From the NCBI GenBank assembly GCA_029256185.1, contig JAQSYI010000014.1, forward strand, positions 176,805 to 240,804: 64,000 nucleotides of DNA, written 5' to 3'. The position numbers were made by a program, and so were the translations under genes. Positions 52,860 through 61,143 of the stretch are shown one piece after another. Position 1 is the first letter of the stretch, and every line of letters begins with the position of its first letter. This stretch comes from Paenibacillaceae bacterium. Lineage in GTDB: Bacteria > Bacillota > Bacilli > Paenibacillales > NBRC-103111. The notes beneath the pieces were generated by a model. It did no database searches. It had not been told where the DNA came from and saw only the letters and a list, made by a program, of their open reading frames with translations.

Positions 52860-53510
52860 TCATCGTGCGCCGATGCGTGTTTTTCCGGAGCAATAGGAGC
52901 AGACGGCCGAAGGCATGCAGTACCTCAGATTTTTGCCGGCAACCGAATCATGGGTTCCCGCCGCCGCCATAAAGCCCGCCAGTTCACCGGCGCCTTGCCC
53001 GGTAATGCCGTTTACGAACATAATTTCCGCATTGGGATTGATTTCTTCTGTTCTGGAGGCAAAAACCTCCCGTTCGGCCTGAGAGACAATATCCCCCTTG
53101 GTAATGACAATCACATCGGCCAGAGCCAGCATGGGGCCAATCTTTTGCGGAGTATGGAAGCCGGACAGACAGTCGATTACGCATACGGCGGGCAATTCCC
53201 GGATATGGGGGGAGCAGCGGTTGCATAAGCCGGCGCTTTCGGTAATCAGAACCTGCAGCTGCTTGCTTCTCCCCCATTGAACCAGATTTTCCAGACGGCT
53301 TACATAAAAGTGGTCCGGGCACACATCCTGGGCCAGCTCCACTCTCGCTGTTATGCCCATATCCGCATATTGCTCTTTGTCCGCCGCCGAGCTGCAGTCA
53401 AACTTGGCCACCCCGACGAGGGCCCGGTTCCCCTCCATAGCTGCTATTGCCTTGCCGATCACCGATGTTTTCCCCGACGAGGGCGGGCCGGATACCGTAA
53501 TGATCTTCAT
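52860..53510 (-). CDS. HypB/UreG/CobW-like GTPase with extra cysteine motifs
   Basis: This 216-residue P-loop GTPase has Walker A GPPSSGKT (8-15) and a TKGD (137-140) in place of NKxD for guanine recognition. It is unusually rich in cysteine: C64 in VCPDH, CxxC at 96-99 (ESAGLCNRC), and C198, C204 and C207 near the end (YCMPSAVCSYC). Relatives insert nickel or cobalt into enzymes. The cysteines could bind metal or an Fe-S cluster, which raises the chance of a reductase-like role in an operon lacking NifH. The ATG at 53510 lies two bases after the binding-protein stop, so translation is coupled. Confidence 0.8.
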   Translation of the reverse strand: MKIITVSGPPSSGKTSVIGKAIAAMEGNRALVGVAKFDCSSAADKEQYADMGITARVELAQDVCPDHFYVSRLENLVQWGRSKQLQVLITESAGLCNRCSPHIRELPAVCVIDCLSGFHTPQKIGPMLALADVIVITKGDIVSQAEREVFASRTEEINPNAEIMFVNGITGQGAGELAGFMAAAGTHDSVAGKNLRYCMPSAVCSYCSGKTRIGAR

Positions 53511-53512
53511 GG

Positions 53513-54622
53513 TCAGGGCGCTTCAGCGTTGAGGATTTTTTGCACTTGCTCATCGGTCAGGCTGTAGTTGAGGAAATCGGCATAGAAGGTTTTGATCTCT
53601 TTGTTGATATCCAGATCGGCGAATTTGTCCGGGTGAATCTGCTTGGCCGCCCACAGTATCTGCAGTGCGCTTTCCACGCCGTAACGGTCCCAACTGAACA
53701 CACCCTTGGGATTAATGATGACCTTGCCGTTCTTCACGGCATCGATTTTGGACCAGTTGGGATCGGATTTGGCTTTCTCCGCGTCAGCCTTGGTAGGCAC
53801 AATCAGGATCTGGGGATTCCACAGCAAGATCTGCTCCATGGATGCGGCCTTCATGTTGCCGTCAATCTCCGCTCCGGCATTGGTCCCGCCGGCAAGCTTG
53901 ATCCATGCGTCAATAATGGTATTTTTGCCGTCCACAGTCATGCCGGTTACACTGCCGTGCAGAACCGAAGGCTTCTGGCTGTCGGTTAGCCCCCCAAGCA
54001 CCTGATTCAATTTGGCAATATTGCCGTCCAGATAGCCGTTGTACTTTTGGGCCTGCTTCAGGCTCTCTTCTCCCAGAATCTCACCTGTCATCAGTACGGA
54101 CTTCTTCATATCGTCATAAGTGGAGAACATGGCATTGACCACCGGAATGCCTACGGACTTCAGCTTCTCCGCATCTGCATTGCTGGAGGCGAACACCAGC
54201 TGGGGCTTGCGGGCTACCAATTCCTCCAGATTATAATCGGTGCCAAAGGTGGACAGGGCATTGTTCATGGATTCGGCCACCAGGTACATCCAGGGATAGG
54301 TCTTGGCTGTTGTATTGGTGGCTACCATCCGTTTGGCTTGATCCACCATAATGTCCACTTCGTTATGGGCGAACCAGGATTCCCCATAGCGTTCGATCTT
54401 GGTTGGCAGCTCGATCTGTTGGCCGCCCATGTCAGTAACGGTGCGGGTGGCGGCAGCACTGGCGGCCGGAGTCACCGCAGCCGCAGGACTGGCCTTGCTT
54501 TCGGCGCTTGGTCCGGCCGCCTGCTGCGGATCGCCGGCGGTTGTACCTCCGCAGCCTCCCAGCAGAACTGCTGCGGACAAAACTGCTCCAATTCCGGCAA
54601 TTTTCATCTTGTCTCTCTTCAT
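53513..54622 (-). CDS. metal-chelate-type ABC transporter binding lipoprotein (PF01497 type)
   Basis: This 369-residue lipoprotein has a signal peptide with lipobox LGGC (21-24), an Ala/Ser/Pro-rich linker to about residue 58, and the binding-protein fold with RTVTDMGGQQIELPTKIERY at its start. It is of the ferric siderophore / cobalamin / haem binding class (helical backbone, two lobes). The ATG at 54622 follows GGAGAAGGAAG. It is the first gene of the nine-gene operon, with promoter at 54711-54739. Ligand not known; its two partners, the FecCD and FecE proteins, are encoded five and six genes later, an unusual split. Confidence 0.88.
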   Translation of the reverse strand: MKRDKMKIAGIGAVLSAAVLLGGCGGTTAGDPQQAAGPSAESKASPAAAVTPAASAAATRTVTDMGGQQIELPTKIERYGESWFAHNEVDIMVDQAKRMVATNTTAKTYPWMYLVAESMNNALSTFGTDYNLEELVARKPQLVFASSNADAEKLKSVGIPVVNAMFSTYDDMKKSVLMTGEILGEESLKQAQKYNGYLDGNIAKLNQVLGGLTDSQKPSVLHGSVTGMTVDGKNTIIDAWIKLAGGTNAGAEIDGNMKAASMEQILLWNPQILIVPTKADAEKAKSDPNWSKIDAVKNGKVIINPKGVFSWDRYGVESALQILWAAKQIHPDKFADLDINKEIKTFYADFLNYSLTDEQVQKILNAEAP

Positions 54623-54710
54623 CTTCCTTCTCCACCTTTGCTTTAATATATGAAGCTATATTAATAAAAAAAATGATATATCCAGTAATATTTAAATTTA
54701 TTTAGTTGTG

Positions 54711-54739
54711 ATTATAGTATATACACGTTGGTTTAGCAA
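54711..54739 (-). promoter_or_regulatory. sigma-A promoter of the nitrogenase-like operon
   Basis: On the minus strand TTGCTA (54734-54739) and TATAAT (54711-54716) are spaced by 17 bp. The predicted leader is about 80 bases to the ATG at 54622. Confidence 0.75.
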
Positions 54740-54770
54740 TATTTAATTATAATAAGTTATAATTAAATAT
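54739..54770. promoter_or_regulatory. perfect 14-4-14 palindrome abutting the -35
   Basis: ATATTTAATTATAA and its exact complement TTATAATTAAATAT flank TAAG. The last base touches the -35 of the nitrogenase-like operon. The position fits an activator or repressor site. It partly recalls Fur/PerR boxes (TTATAAT) but the spacing does not match their 7-1-7 rule. Confidence 0.65.
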
Positions 54771-55096
54771 ACTTGAAATGGATATTCGTTTCGTTTTTTT
54801 CCATGTTAAATAATGGATATAACAACTTTTAATTATATAAAAATTCATAAACCAATAAAATGTAATATAATGGTTTTTCCTTTGCGCATAAAAACCTCTG
54901 ATAAATGCCCCGCAGTGCATTTTTGTGAGAAAGCCCCTCGGAGCCTGCAAACTCGCCCTAAGCCTGGAAGTTGAAATTAGTGAGCGAATGTCATGTTTAC
55001 CTGTATATAATGTCAGGATAACCCGGTTAAGATTCGAAGAAAGAAAGGTATATTGAGGGTGTAGTTAATTCGGAATCATCCGGAGGGAAAAAGAGC

Positions 55097-57799
55097 ATGA
55101 AGCCAATTACCGTGCACAAATTACGCTGCGAATACAAGAGCGGTCCCCTTGGTCTGGATACGCCCAAGCCCCGTTTCAGCTGGCAGCTAAGCTCGGAGCG
55201 AAGAGGAATCTGGCAGGAATCATACCGGATTCAGGTATCACTCGACAGCACCTTTGCATGCGGCGGGGACATCTGGGACAGCGGGCTTGTGGAGTCGGAT
55301 GCATCCTTGCACGTAGAGTATGAGGGGAGCGGGTTGCTGCCTAGAACCCGCTACTATTACCGGGTTATGGCTGTCATCCGGGGAGGGGAAGCGTCTCAAT
55401 GGAGCGAAGCCGCGTTCTGGGAAACGGGATTGCTTCGACCTGAAGGCTGGACGGCCCAATGGATGGGAGCGTTGCAAGCAGACGAAGCCTCTCCATACCT
55501 GAGGACGGAATTCTCCCTGTCGGCTCCTGTCAAGGAGGCGCGGCTCTATGCCACGTCGCTCGGTTTGTATAAGCTCTACTTGAACGGCCGCGGGATAGCC
55601 GATGATGAGTTCACTCCCGGCTGGACCAGCTATGGCCACCGGCTGCAATATCAGGCGTATGATGTCACCGGGCAGCTTGCGGGAGGTGCCAATGCGCTGG
55701 GGGTTGTGCTGGGCAACGGCTGGTACAAGGGCAATCTGGGCTGGAAGGATCAGAAGGATATATACGGCAGCCAACTGGCGGCCCTGCTCCAGCTTCATAT
55801 CCGCTATGAGGATGGACAAGAGGAGCTTATTCAATCCGGTCCCGGCTGGAAGTGGTCCACCGGCCCGATTCTCATGTCCGAGATCTATCACGGCGAAACC
55901 TATGACGCACGGCTGGAGCTTGCCGGCTGGTCCGCTTCCGGATATGATGATGCCGGCTGGAACCCGGTCTCCGTCTTCGATTTCGTCAAGGATCATATCA
56001 TTTCCCAGGAGAATCAGCCTTGCCGGATAGTAGAGGAGCTAACGCCGGTAGCCGTCATCCGTACTCCGAAGGGCGAGACGGTGCTGGACATGGGCCAGAA
56101 CATGGTGGGATGGATCAAATTCCAGGCAGAGGGTCCCGCCGGTACAGTTATCACTTTGCGGCATGCTGAGGTGCTGGATGCCCAAGGAAACTTTTATACA
56201 ACCAATCTGCGCTCGGCCAAACAAACCATCACTTATACCTGCCGCGGCGAAGGACCGGAAAGCTTCCGTCCCCACTTCACCTTTCAGGGCTTCCGTTATG
56301 TACAGGTAGAGGGATACCCGGGGGAGGTCGCTGCCGACCGGTTCTGCGGCCAAGTCATTCATACGGATATGGAGCAGACGGGCTTCTTCGAATGCTCCAA
56401 TCCGTCGATCAACCAGCTGCAGCATAATATCCTGTGGGGGCAAAAGGGGAACTTCCTTGATGTGCCCACCGACTGTCCCCAGCGGGATGAGCGGCTGGGA
56501 TGGACCGGAGACGCCCAGATGTTCATCCGCACCGCCGCCTACAATATGAATGTGGCCTCCTTCTTCACCAAGTGGCTCCGGGATTTGAAGGCTGATCAAT
56601 TCCCGGACGGAGGGATCCCCCATGTTATACCCAACGCGCTGCCCGGTCCGGCCAAGAACCAGTCCTCTTCCGCTTGGGGAGATGCGGCGGTCATCTGTCC
56701 GTGGACACTGTATCTGTGCTATGGAGACATCAGAATTCTGGAGGAGCAATATGACAGCATGAAGGGCTGGGTCGAATACATCCGCGCCCAAGGGGAGCAT
56801 CCCTATCTGTGGAATACCGGATTTCACTTCGGTGACTGGCTCGCTCTCGACGCCAAGGAGAACAGCTACGTGGGAGCAACTCCCAGGGATATGATCGCAA
56901 CCGCCTTCTACGCCTATTCGTGCAGCCTGCTGGCTGAAGCATCCGCCGTGCTGAAGCGTGACAGGGAGGCGGAGGAATACCGGCAGCTTGCCAATCTGAT
57001 CAAGGAAGCCTTCCGGGCGGAATTCGTCACGCCAAGGGGCAGATTGGCCGCTCCTACCCAGACGGCCCATGTACTTGCGCTGATGTTCGGCTTGCTTGAG
57101 GAGAAGGATTGCCCGAGAGCGGGCGAGGAGCTGGAGAAGCTGGTTCGCGGGGAAAAGGTTCATCTGACCACCGGCTTCGTAGGCACTCCCTATCTGTGCC
57201 ATGTGCTGACGGCCGCCGGACGCAACGATCTGGCCTATGAGCTTGTGCTTCAGCGGGATTATCCGTCCTGGCTCTACGCGGTAGACAAAGGCGCCACCAC
57301 CATCTGGGAGCACTGGGACGGCATCAAGACCGACGGCACATTCTGGAGCGACGACATGAACTCCTACAACCACTACGCCTATGGAGCCATCGGCGACTGG
57401 CTGTACCGGGTGGCCGCAGGACTTGACGCCGCTCCCCAATCACCGGGTTACCGGAAGCTGCTGCTTGCTCCCCGGCCGGGTGGAGATTTCACTTGGGCTC
57501 GTGCATCCCTCGACACCATGTACGGCAAAGCGGGCAGCTCCTGGGCGCAAGACGCTGCTTCCGGACGCATCCGGATCGTGCTGGATGTTCCGGCCAACTC
57601 ATCTGCCACCGCTGTTCTGCCCCGGGCTGTTCTTAGCCAGGTGACAGAAAGCGGCAAACCGTTGGCGGAGCTTGTGAGGGAGCCGGCGGATGGAGTGCCT
57701 GCTGAAGGCACGGGAATCTACAGCGCGGCTGAACATGAACAAGGGGTAACACTGGAGTTGGGCTCGGGCAGCTATATTTTCGAATACCCGTATGCGTGA
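55097..57799 (+). CDS. alpha-L-rhamnosidase, GH78
   Basis: This 900-residue cytoplasmic enzyme removes terminal alpha-L-rhamnose from oligosaccharides such as pectin fragments or plant glycosides. The order is an N-terminal Fn3-like domain (RCEYKSGPLGLDTPKPRFSW, about 10-29), beta-sandwich domains, an (alpha/alpha)6 barrel and a C-terminal beta domain. The signature DCPQRDERLGWTGD begins at D459, with E465 as general acid, and ATTIWEHWDG supplies E738 as general base. The ATG at 55097 follows CCGGAGGG. It is divergent from the nitrogenase-like operon and probably unrelated to it. Length and motifs are full, so it should be active. Confidence 0.95.
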   Translation: MKPITVHKLRCEYKSGPLGLDTPKPRFSWQLSSERRGIWQESYRIQVSLDSTFACGGDIWDSGLVESDASLHVEYEGSGLLPRTRYYYRVMAVIRGGEASQWSEAAFWETGLLRPEGWTAQWMGALQADEASPYLRTEFSLSAPVKEARLYATSLGLYKLYLNGRGIADDEFTPGWTSYGHRLQYQAYDVTGQLAGGANALGVVLGNGWYKGNLGWKDQKDIYGSQLAALLQLHIRYEDGQEELIQSGPGWKWSTGPILMSEIYHGETYDARLELAGWSASGYDDAGWNPVSVFDFVKDHIISQENQPCRIVEELTPVAVIRTPKGETVLDMGQNMVGWIKFQAEGPAGTVITLRHAEVLDAQGNFYTTNLRSAKQTITYTCRGEGPESFRPHFTFQGFRYVQVEGYPGEVAADRFCGQVIHTDMEQTGFFECSNPSINQLQHNILWGQKGNFLDVPTDCPQRDERLGWTGDAQMFIRTAAYNMNVASFFTKWLRDLKADQFPDGGIPHVIPNALPGPAKNQSSSAWGDAAVICPWTLYLCYGDIRILEEQYDSMKGWVEYIRAQGEHPYLWNTGFHFGDWLALDAKENSYVGATPRDMIATAFYAYSCSLLAEASAVLKRDREAEEYRQLANLIKEAFRAEFVTPRGRLAAPTQTAHVLALMFGLLEEKDCPRAGEELEKLVRGEKVHLTTGFVGTPYLCHVLTAAGRNDLAYELVLQRDYPSWLYAVDKGATTIWEHWDGIKTDGTFWSDDMNSYNHYAYGAIGDWLYRVAAGLDAAPQSPGYRKLLLAPRPGGDFTWARASLDTMYGKAGSSWAQDAASGRIRIVLDVPANSSATAVLPRAVLSQVTESGKPLAELVREPADGVPAEGTGIYSAAEHEQGVTLELGSGSYIFEYPYA

Positions 57800-57891
57800 G
57801 TCCTATCCTGGAATAATATCCTCCTTTGAAGAGGGTCACTTCCCTATTTCATGATCTGCCTGCGGCGCGTAAAGCCACGGCACAGATACCT

Positions 57892-57934
57892 AACAAAAAG
57901 AAGCGTGCCTGTCCAAAGTGGCGGCACGCTTCTT
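57892..57934 (-). terminator. terminator of the rbsD operon
   Basis: AAGAAGCGTGCC (57898-57909) pairs with GGCACGCTTCTT (57923-57934), and on the minus strand a T run follows. It lies between the convergent rhamnosidase and rbsD genes. Confidence 0.85.
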
Positions 57935-57957
57935 CATGCAGTGGCTTCGGCCACGGG

Positions 57958-58344
57958 TTAGCCCGAAACGACAATGATATTCGCGTACGCCGTCTCATCA
58001 CCAGTACGGATCACGGCGCGGGAATCGGGACTGATCTGCTTGAATTCCAGATGGGGCACAGGCTTGAAGTGCACATGGGGAAACTGCTCCTGAAGCAAGC
58101 GGAACCGCTCCGGGCTCGCTGCAGCCATTTCCTCCGCGAGAATGATGGTATCGATAATAAATTCCCCGTCCAGCGCCTTCAGCACATCCACTACCGTAGG
58201 CAGGCCGGGGACAAGCGCCAATTCAATCCGCTCCACTCCCATAGGTACAGGAAAGCCGCGGTCACAGATGGTAATCAGATCCGTATGTCCCGTCTCCGCC
58301 AACAGGCGGTTGAGCTGGGGATGCAGGATGCCTCCCTTCTTCAT
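57958..58344 (-). CDS. rbsD: D-ribose pyranase (RbsD/FucU family)
   Basis: This 128-residue protein interconverts pyranose and furanose forms of D-ribose or a related sugar. It opens MKKGGILHPQLNRLLAETGH, with the conserved histidine of the active site (H19 or H20 region), followed by ITICDRGFPVP and ends near TGDETAYANIIVVSG, all RbsD hallmarks. The ATG at 58344 follows AGAAGGGGG and overlaps the stop of the gene before it. No ribose kinase or importer is nearby; another aldose that needs anomer change is possible. Confidence 0.9.
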   Translation of the reverse strand: MKKGGILHPQLNRLLAETGHTDLITICDRGFPVPMGVERIELALVPGLPTVVDVLKALDGEFIIDTIILAEEMAAASPERFRLLQEQFPHVHFKPVPHLEFKQISPDSRAVIRTGDETAYANIIVVSG

Positions 58345-58547
58345 GATTGTTCCCCCTTCTTCAGCACTCTTGCACGCTGCTCCAACGTGATCGCTTCGCT
58401 GACCGATGGAGCCGGTCTTTTATAATAGAAGGCCTCATCTGTGCCCGCTGCAGTAACCGACACCAGCTCCCAGCCTTCCAGCCCCAGTTGGCTCATCTCA
58501 TCCGGGGTCCGGGAGACAAGGTATTCCCACTTCATTCTTTTGACCAT
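58341..58547 (-). CDS. DUF4177-like small protein
   Basis: This 68-residue protein reads MVKRMKWEYLVSRTPDEMSQ and has LGLEGWELVSV at about 23-33, the pattern of DUF4177-like proteins (WEY...LNxLGxEGWELV). No function is known. The ATG at 58547 is preceded by GGGAGGG at a wide spacing; a longer frame to 58607 has no binding site. Its stop overlaps the rbsD start (ATGA), so the two are co-translated. Confidence 0.65.
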   Translation of the reverse strand: MVKRMKWEYLVSRTPDEMSQLGLEGWELVSVTAAGTDEAFYYKRPAPSVSEAITLEQRARVLKKGEQS

Positions 58548-58789
58548 AAACGCATTATCCCTCCCAATGATTCTCTCGGCAGCAAGCTGGGGATACACAC
58601 CCTTCAATGAACAAAAATGCTGCCATCAACTAGAGTTACCGATAACACAAAACTATCATCAGCCGCTTGCCCTGTCAATGGCAATCTGCTGTGAAGGACA
58701 TTAAGAACAACCTAAGGCTCCTTTTGCGTTTCCAAAGGAGTATTCCTTTTCCCCATGGCGGTCCCGTCCGCGCCACTGGTATTGGCATC

Positions 58790-58880
58790 GCTACTGCTAC
58801 TGCCAATCCACCGCCACTGCTACTGCTACTGCCACTGCCACTGCAACTGCCACTGCCACTGCCACTGCCACTCCACTGCC
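58790..58880. repeat. degenerate CCACTG hexamer tract
   Basis: About 90 bases of GCCACT and GCTACT hexamers directly precede palindrome array 4. The stretch 58548-59332 holds no gene that I can support. Confidence 0.85.
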
Positions 58881-58891
58881 CCGCTTGCTCA

Positions 58892-59086
58892 CAACGGAAA
58901 TTTTTTCCGTTATCTCTGCAAATTCTTCATTACTCACTTATTTAGCGGAAATTTTTTCCGTTATCTCCTGCCAAACGCCCCGAAAAGGGCATATTCGCCC
59001 GGGTTTGAAGGACTTAACGGAAATTTTTTCCGTTAAGTCCCCACTTTTTCCAAAAAATCTCCTGGTAACGGAAATTTTTTCCGTTA
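58892..59086. repeat. palindrome array 4 (four copies)
   Basis: Copies of AACGGAAATTTTTTCCGTT, all in the plus orientation, start at 58892, 58943, 59015 and 59066, spaced 51, 72 and 51 bp. The third has longer arms, from GACTT to AAGTC (59011-59039). The sequences between copies are not alike, yet their lengths equal those of array 2 once the insertion sequence is removed. Confidence 0.9.
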
Positions 59087-59332
59087 GTTATGTTATCCCG
59101 TGCCCTTTATTTCCAACTCCTGCAGCCCATGCTCAATCTACTGGGAAAGGGCTCCTCTCCCCCGGTATCTACCAAAAAAAGCTCTGCAGCGCAGAGCTTG
59201 GAAAAAGAGCGGCACAGGGACACCTGTGGATTCCTTAATGAACATCAGTTGACTTATATCCTGCGCATGCATACATAACCGATTTGTCGGGTCAGACCAT
59301 TACTTGGTCAGACCGACAGCCCGGCCAATCCG

Positions 59333-60406
59333 TCATATCCGATAAAACTGGATGCATGTAGGTTTGTTCACGGCAACCGGACCGCCAACCGCCGTCAACG
59401 TCCCGTTCTCCGCTACGGAGAATACCACGATTCCGTCACTATGCTGGTTGGCCGCAATCAGATACCGGTCCGACGGGTCCAGGTTGAAATGACGCGGGGT
59501 CCGGCCAAGTGTGGAATACGTATCAATCAGGACAAGACTGCCGTCCTCCCCGGTACGAAATGCTGCAATGCTGTCATGACCTCGGTTAGACGCATAGACG
59601 TAACGCCCGTCCCGGGTAATCCGGATTTCCGCCGCCGTGGACACACCGTTCCAGCCCGAAGGCAGCGTGCTCATCTGCTGCTTCCGCTCCAGACTCAATC
59701 CAGCAAGATTCAGATGATAGACTCCCACGGAAGAGCCCAGCTCCTCTGTCACATATACAACAGGCAGATGCGGATGGAACACCGCATGGCGCGGACCCGC
59801 TCCCCCTTCCACAACCGTCTCTGAACGGAGCATCAGCTTCCCTGCAGGGCGGTCCAGCTCATACAAGAACAGCCTGTCCATCCCCAGATCCGGGACGAGC
59901 CACAGATCAGAGCCGGGCACCGGTATAATGGAATGGGGATGGGCGGATGACTGTCTGTCGGCCCTGACGCTGCTGCCATGATGGAACACTTGATCGGACA
60001 AGGGGCCCACCGCCCCATTTTCCAAAATCGGATATAAGCACAGACTGCCTCCGGAGTAATTGACCGTGAGCAGCCATTGTCCGGTGGGGTCCGCATGGAG
60101 ATGGCAGGGATGATTGCCTCTGGTAGACTGTCTTCCCGTCTGGATCATCACCCCGGCGGCTTCATCGATGGCATATGAAACCACCGCTCCCTCAGGGGAC
60201 ATTTCGCTCACCGCAAACAACTGCCCGTCCCGCAGCTCCTCCGTCACAAAGGAAGGATTCCCGATCCCCCCGGTCCCTCCCGCATACTCCAATGTTCCTG
60301 TGGCGCCGTCAAATACAAAAGTATGAATCCCCGTCTCCTCCGGAGAACTGTACGAGCCTACTATCACCTTATATTGCGTTGAATCCGGACTATTCCCAAC
60401 CTTCAT
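59333..60406 (-). CDS. lactonase family protein (YkgB / 6-phosphogluconolactonase type)
   Basis: This 357-residue protein has the seven-bladed beta-propeller of the PF10282 lactonases, seen in repeated blades such as PSFVTEELRDGQLFAVSE, HLHADPTGQWLLTVNYSGG, GPRHAVFHPHLPVVYVTEE and TPRHFNLDPSDRYLIAANQH. It may hydrolyse 6-phosphogluconolactone or another sugar lactone. The ATG at 60406 follows AAGGAGAG; ten residues of upstream frame lack support. It stands alone on the minus strand. As a lactonase it is also a fallback candidate for the lactone step of the apiose pathway encoded far upstream. Confidence 0.88.
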   Translation of the reverse strand: MKVGNSPDSTQYKVIVGSYSSPEETGIHTFVFDGATGTLEYAGGTGGIGNPSFVTEELRDGQLFAVSEMSPEGAVVSYAIDEAAGVMIQTGRQSTRGNHPCHLHADPTGQWLLTVNYSGGSLCLYPILENGAVGPLSDQVFHHGSSVRADRQSSAHPHSIIPVPGSDLWLVPDLGMDRLFLYELDRPAGKLMLRSETVVEGGAGPRHAVFHPHLPVVYVTEELGSSVGVYHLNLAGLSLERKQQMSTLPSGWNGVSTAAEIRITRDGRYVYASNRGHDSIAAFRTGEDGSLVLIDTYSTLGRTPRHFNLDPSDRYLIAANQHSDGIVVFSVAENGTLTAVGGPVAVNKPTCIQFYRI

Positions 60407-60509
60407 AATCCCACTCTCCTTGGGGGCCATTCGCACCCCGGCGTTTTTTTACCATCCAGACGGTGTACCCTTGTGACTTTTTTCCAAATTGGGTCCGAGG
60501 CCGCCAAGG

Positions 60510-61130
60510 TCATTTTCTCAGAGTCAGCCGGATCAGCTTCAGCAGCTCGCTTGTGTACAATTCCAGCTCCAGCTTTCTGGTGACCGGTGAAGCCGTCATG
60601 TACTCCCCGATTGCCCCTTGGATCATGCTGGCCATCACCTCCACATGAAACTCCCCGAACTCCCCACCTTCCTGACCCTCGCGAAGAATCCGGTGCAGTT
60701 CCTTAAGCAGATGTTCCTCATCATCGTCGCTTAATTTATAGTAGGGAATGTTCTCAGGCGTTCTCGCATGGAAAATAATCTCCAGCAGCGCCGTGCTCCG
60801 TGCCGGATAGGTGCCTTGATAAGCCAGACTGGCTTCCACGAATGCAGCAAGCTTCCCCCAGGCCGTACTCTCCCGGGCAACCCGTTCCAGAATATACTGC
60901 TCGGACTTCTCCACCTGCTTCATCAAGAGATAGTTCATCAAGTCATTCTTGTCGGCAAAATGATACGAAATCAGCCCCGTGCTGATTCCGGCCCGCTTGG
61001 CAATCTGTGCCAGACTGGCATTGGCGTAACCAATCTCATCCAGGGTCCGGATGGCCGCATCCATAATCTGCTCCCGCCGGGCTTCGGCAATAAATGATTG
61101 CTTCTCTTCCTTCGTCTCTTCTTCCCCCAT
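60510..61130 (-). CDS. TetR-family regulator
   Basis: This 206-residue repressor has the TetR helix-turn-helix (IMDAAIRTLDEIGYANASLA, AKRAGISTGLISYHFADKND, about 22-65) and a helical ligand domain. The ATG at 61130 follows GGGGAGAGG. It lies 13 bp after the membrane protein gene 61144-61605 in one operon. The palindromic site at 61647 upstream of the operon is its probable autoregulatory operator. The LISYHFADKNDL block recalls BetI/FadR-like members; the ligand is unknown. Confidence 0.9.
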   Translation of the reverse strand: MGEEETKEEKQSFIAEARREQIMDAAIRTLDEIGYANASLAQIAKRAGISTGLISYHFADKNDLMNYLLMKQVEKSEQYILERVARESTAWGKLAAFVEASLAYQGTYPARSTALLEIIFHARTPENIPYYKLSDDDEEHLLKELHRILREGQEGGEFGEFHVEVMASMIQGAIGEYMTASPVTRKLELELYTSELLKLIRLTLRK

Positions 61131-61143
61131 AGCCTCTCCCCGC

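Larger units (their letters stand above)
54640..55060. other. AT-rich intergenic region
   Basis: The 474-base gap between divergent genes (54623-55096) is far more AT-rich than the surrounding DNA, mostly in 54640-54900. Besides the promoter and palindrome it has plus-strand TATAAT elements at 54866 and 55006, either of which might serve the rhamnosidase gene. No riboswitch or RNA gene was recognised. Confidence 0.5.

Noticed and set aside
54739..54770. Fur or PerR box
   Set aside because: The half-sites recall TTATAAT, but arm length and the 4-base spacer do not fit the 7-1-7 arrangement.
58755..59238. Open frames across palindrome array 4 with repeated NGNFFR or TEIFSV segments
   Set aside because: The repeated segments are just translations of the palindrome in two frames. 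No start signal or codon bias supports a gene, though spacings of 51 and 72 are multiples of three.
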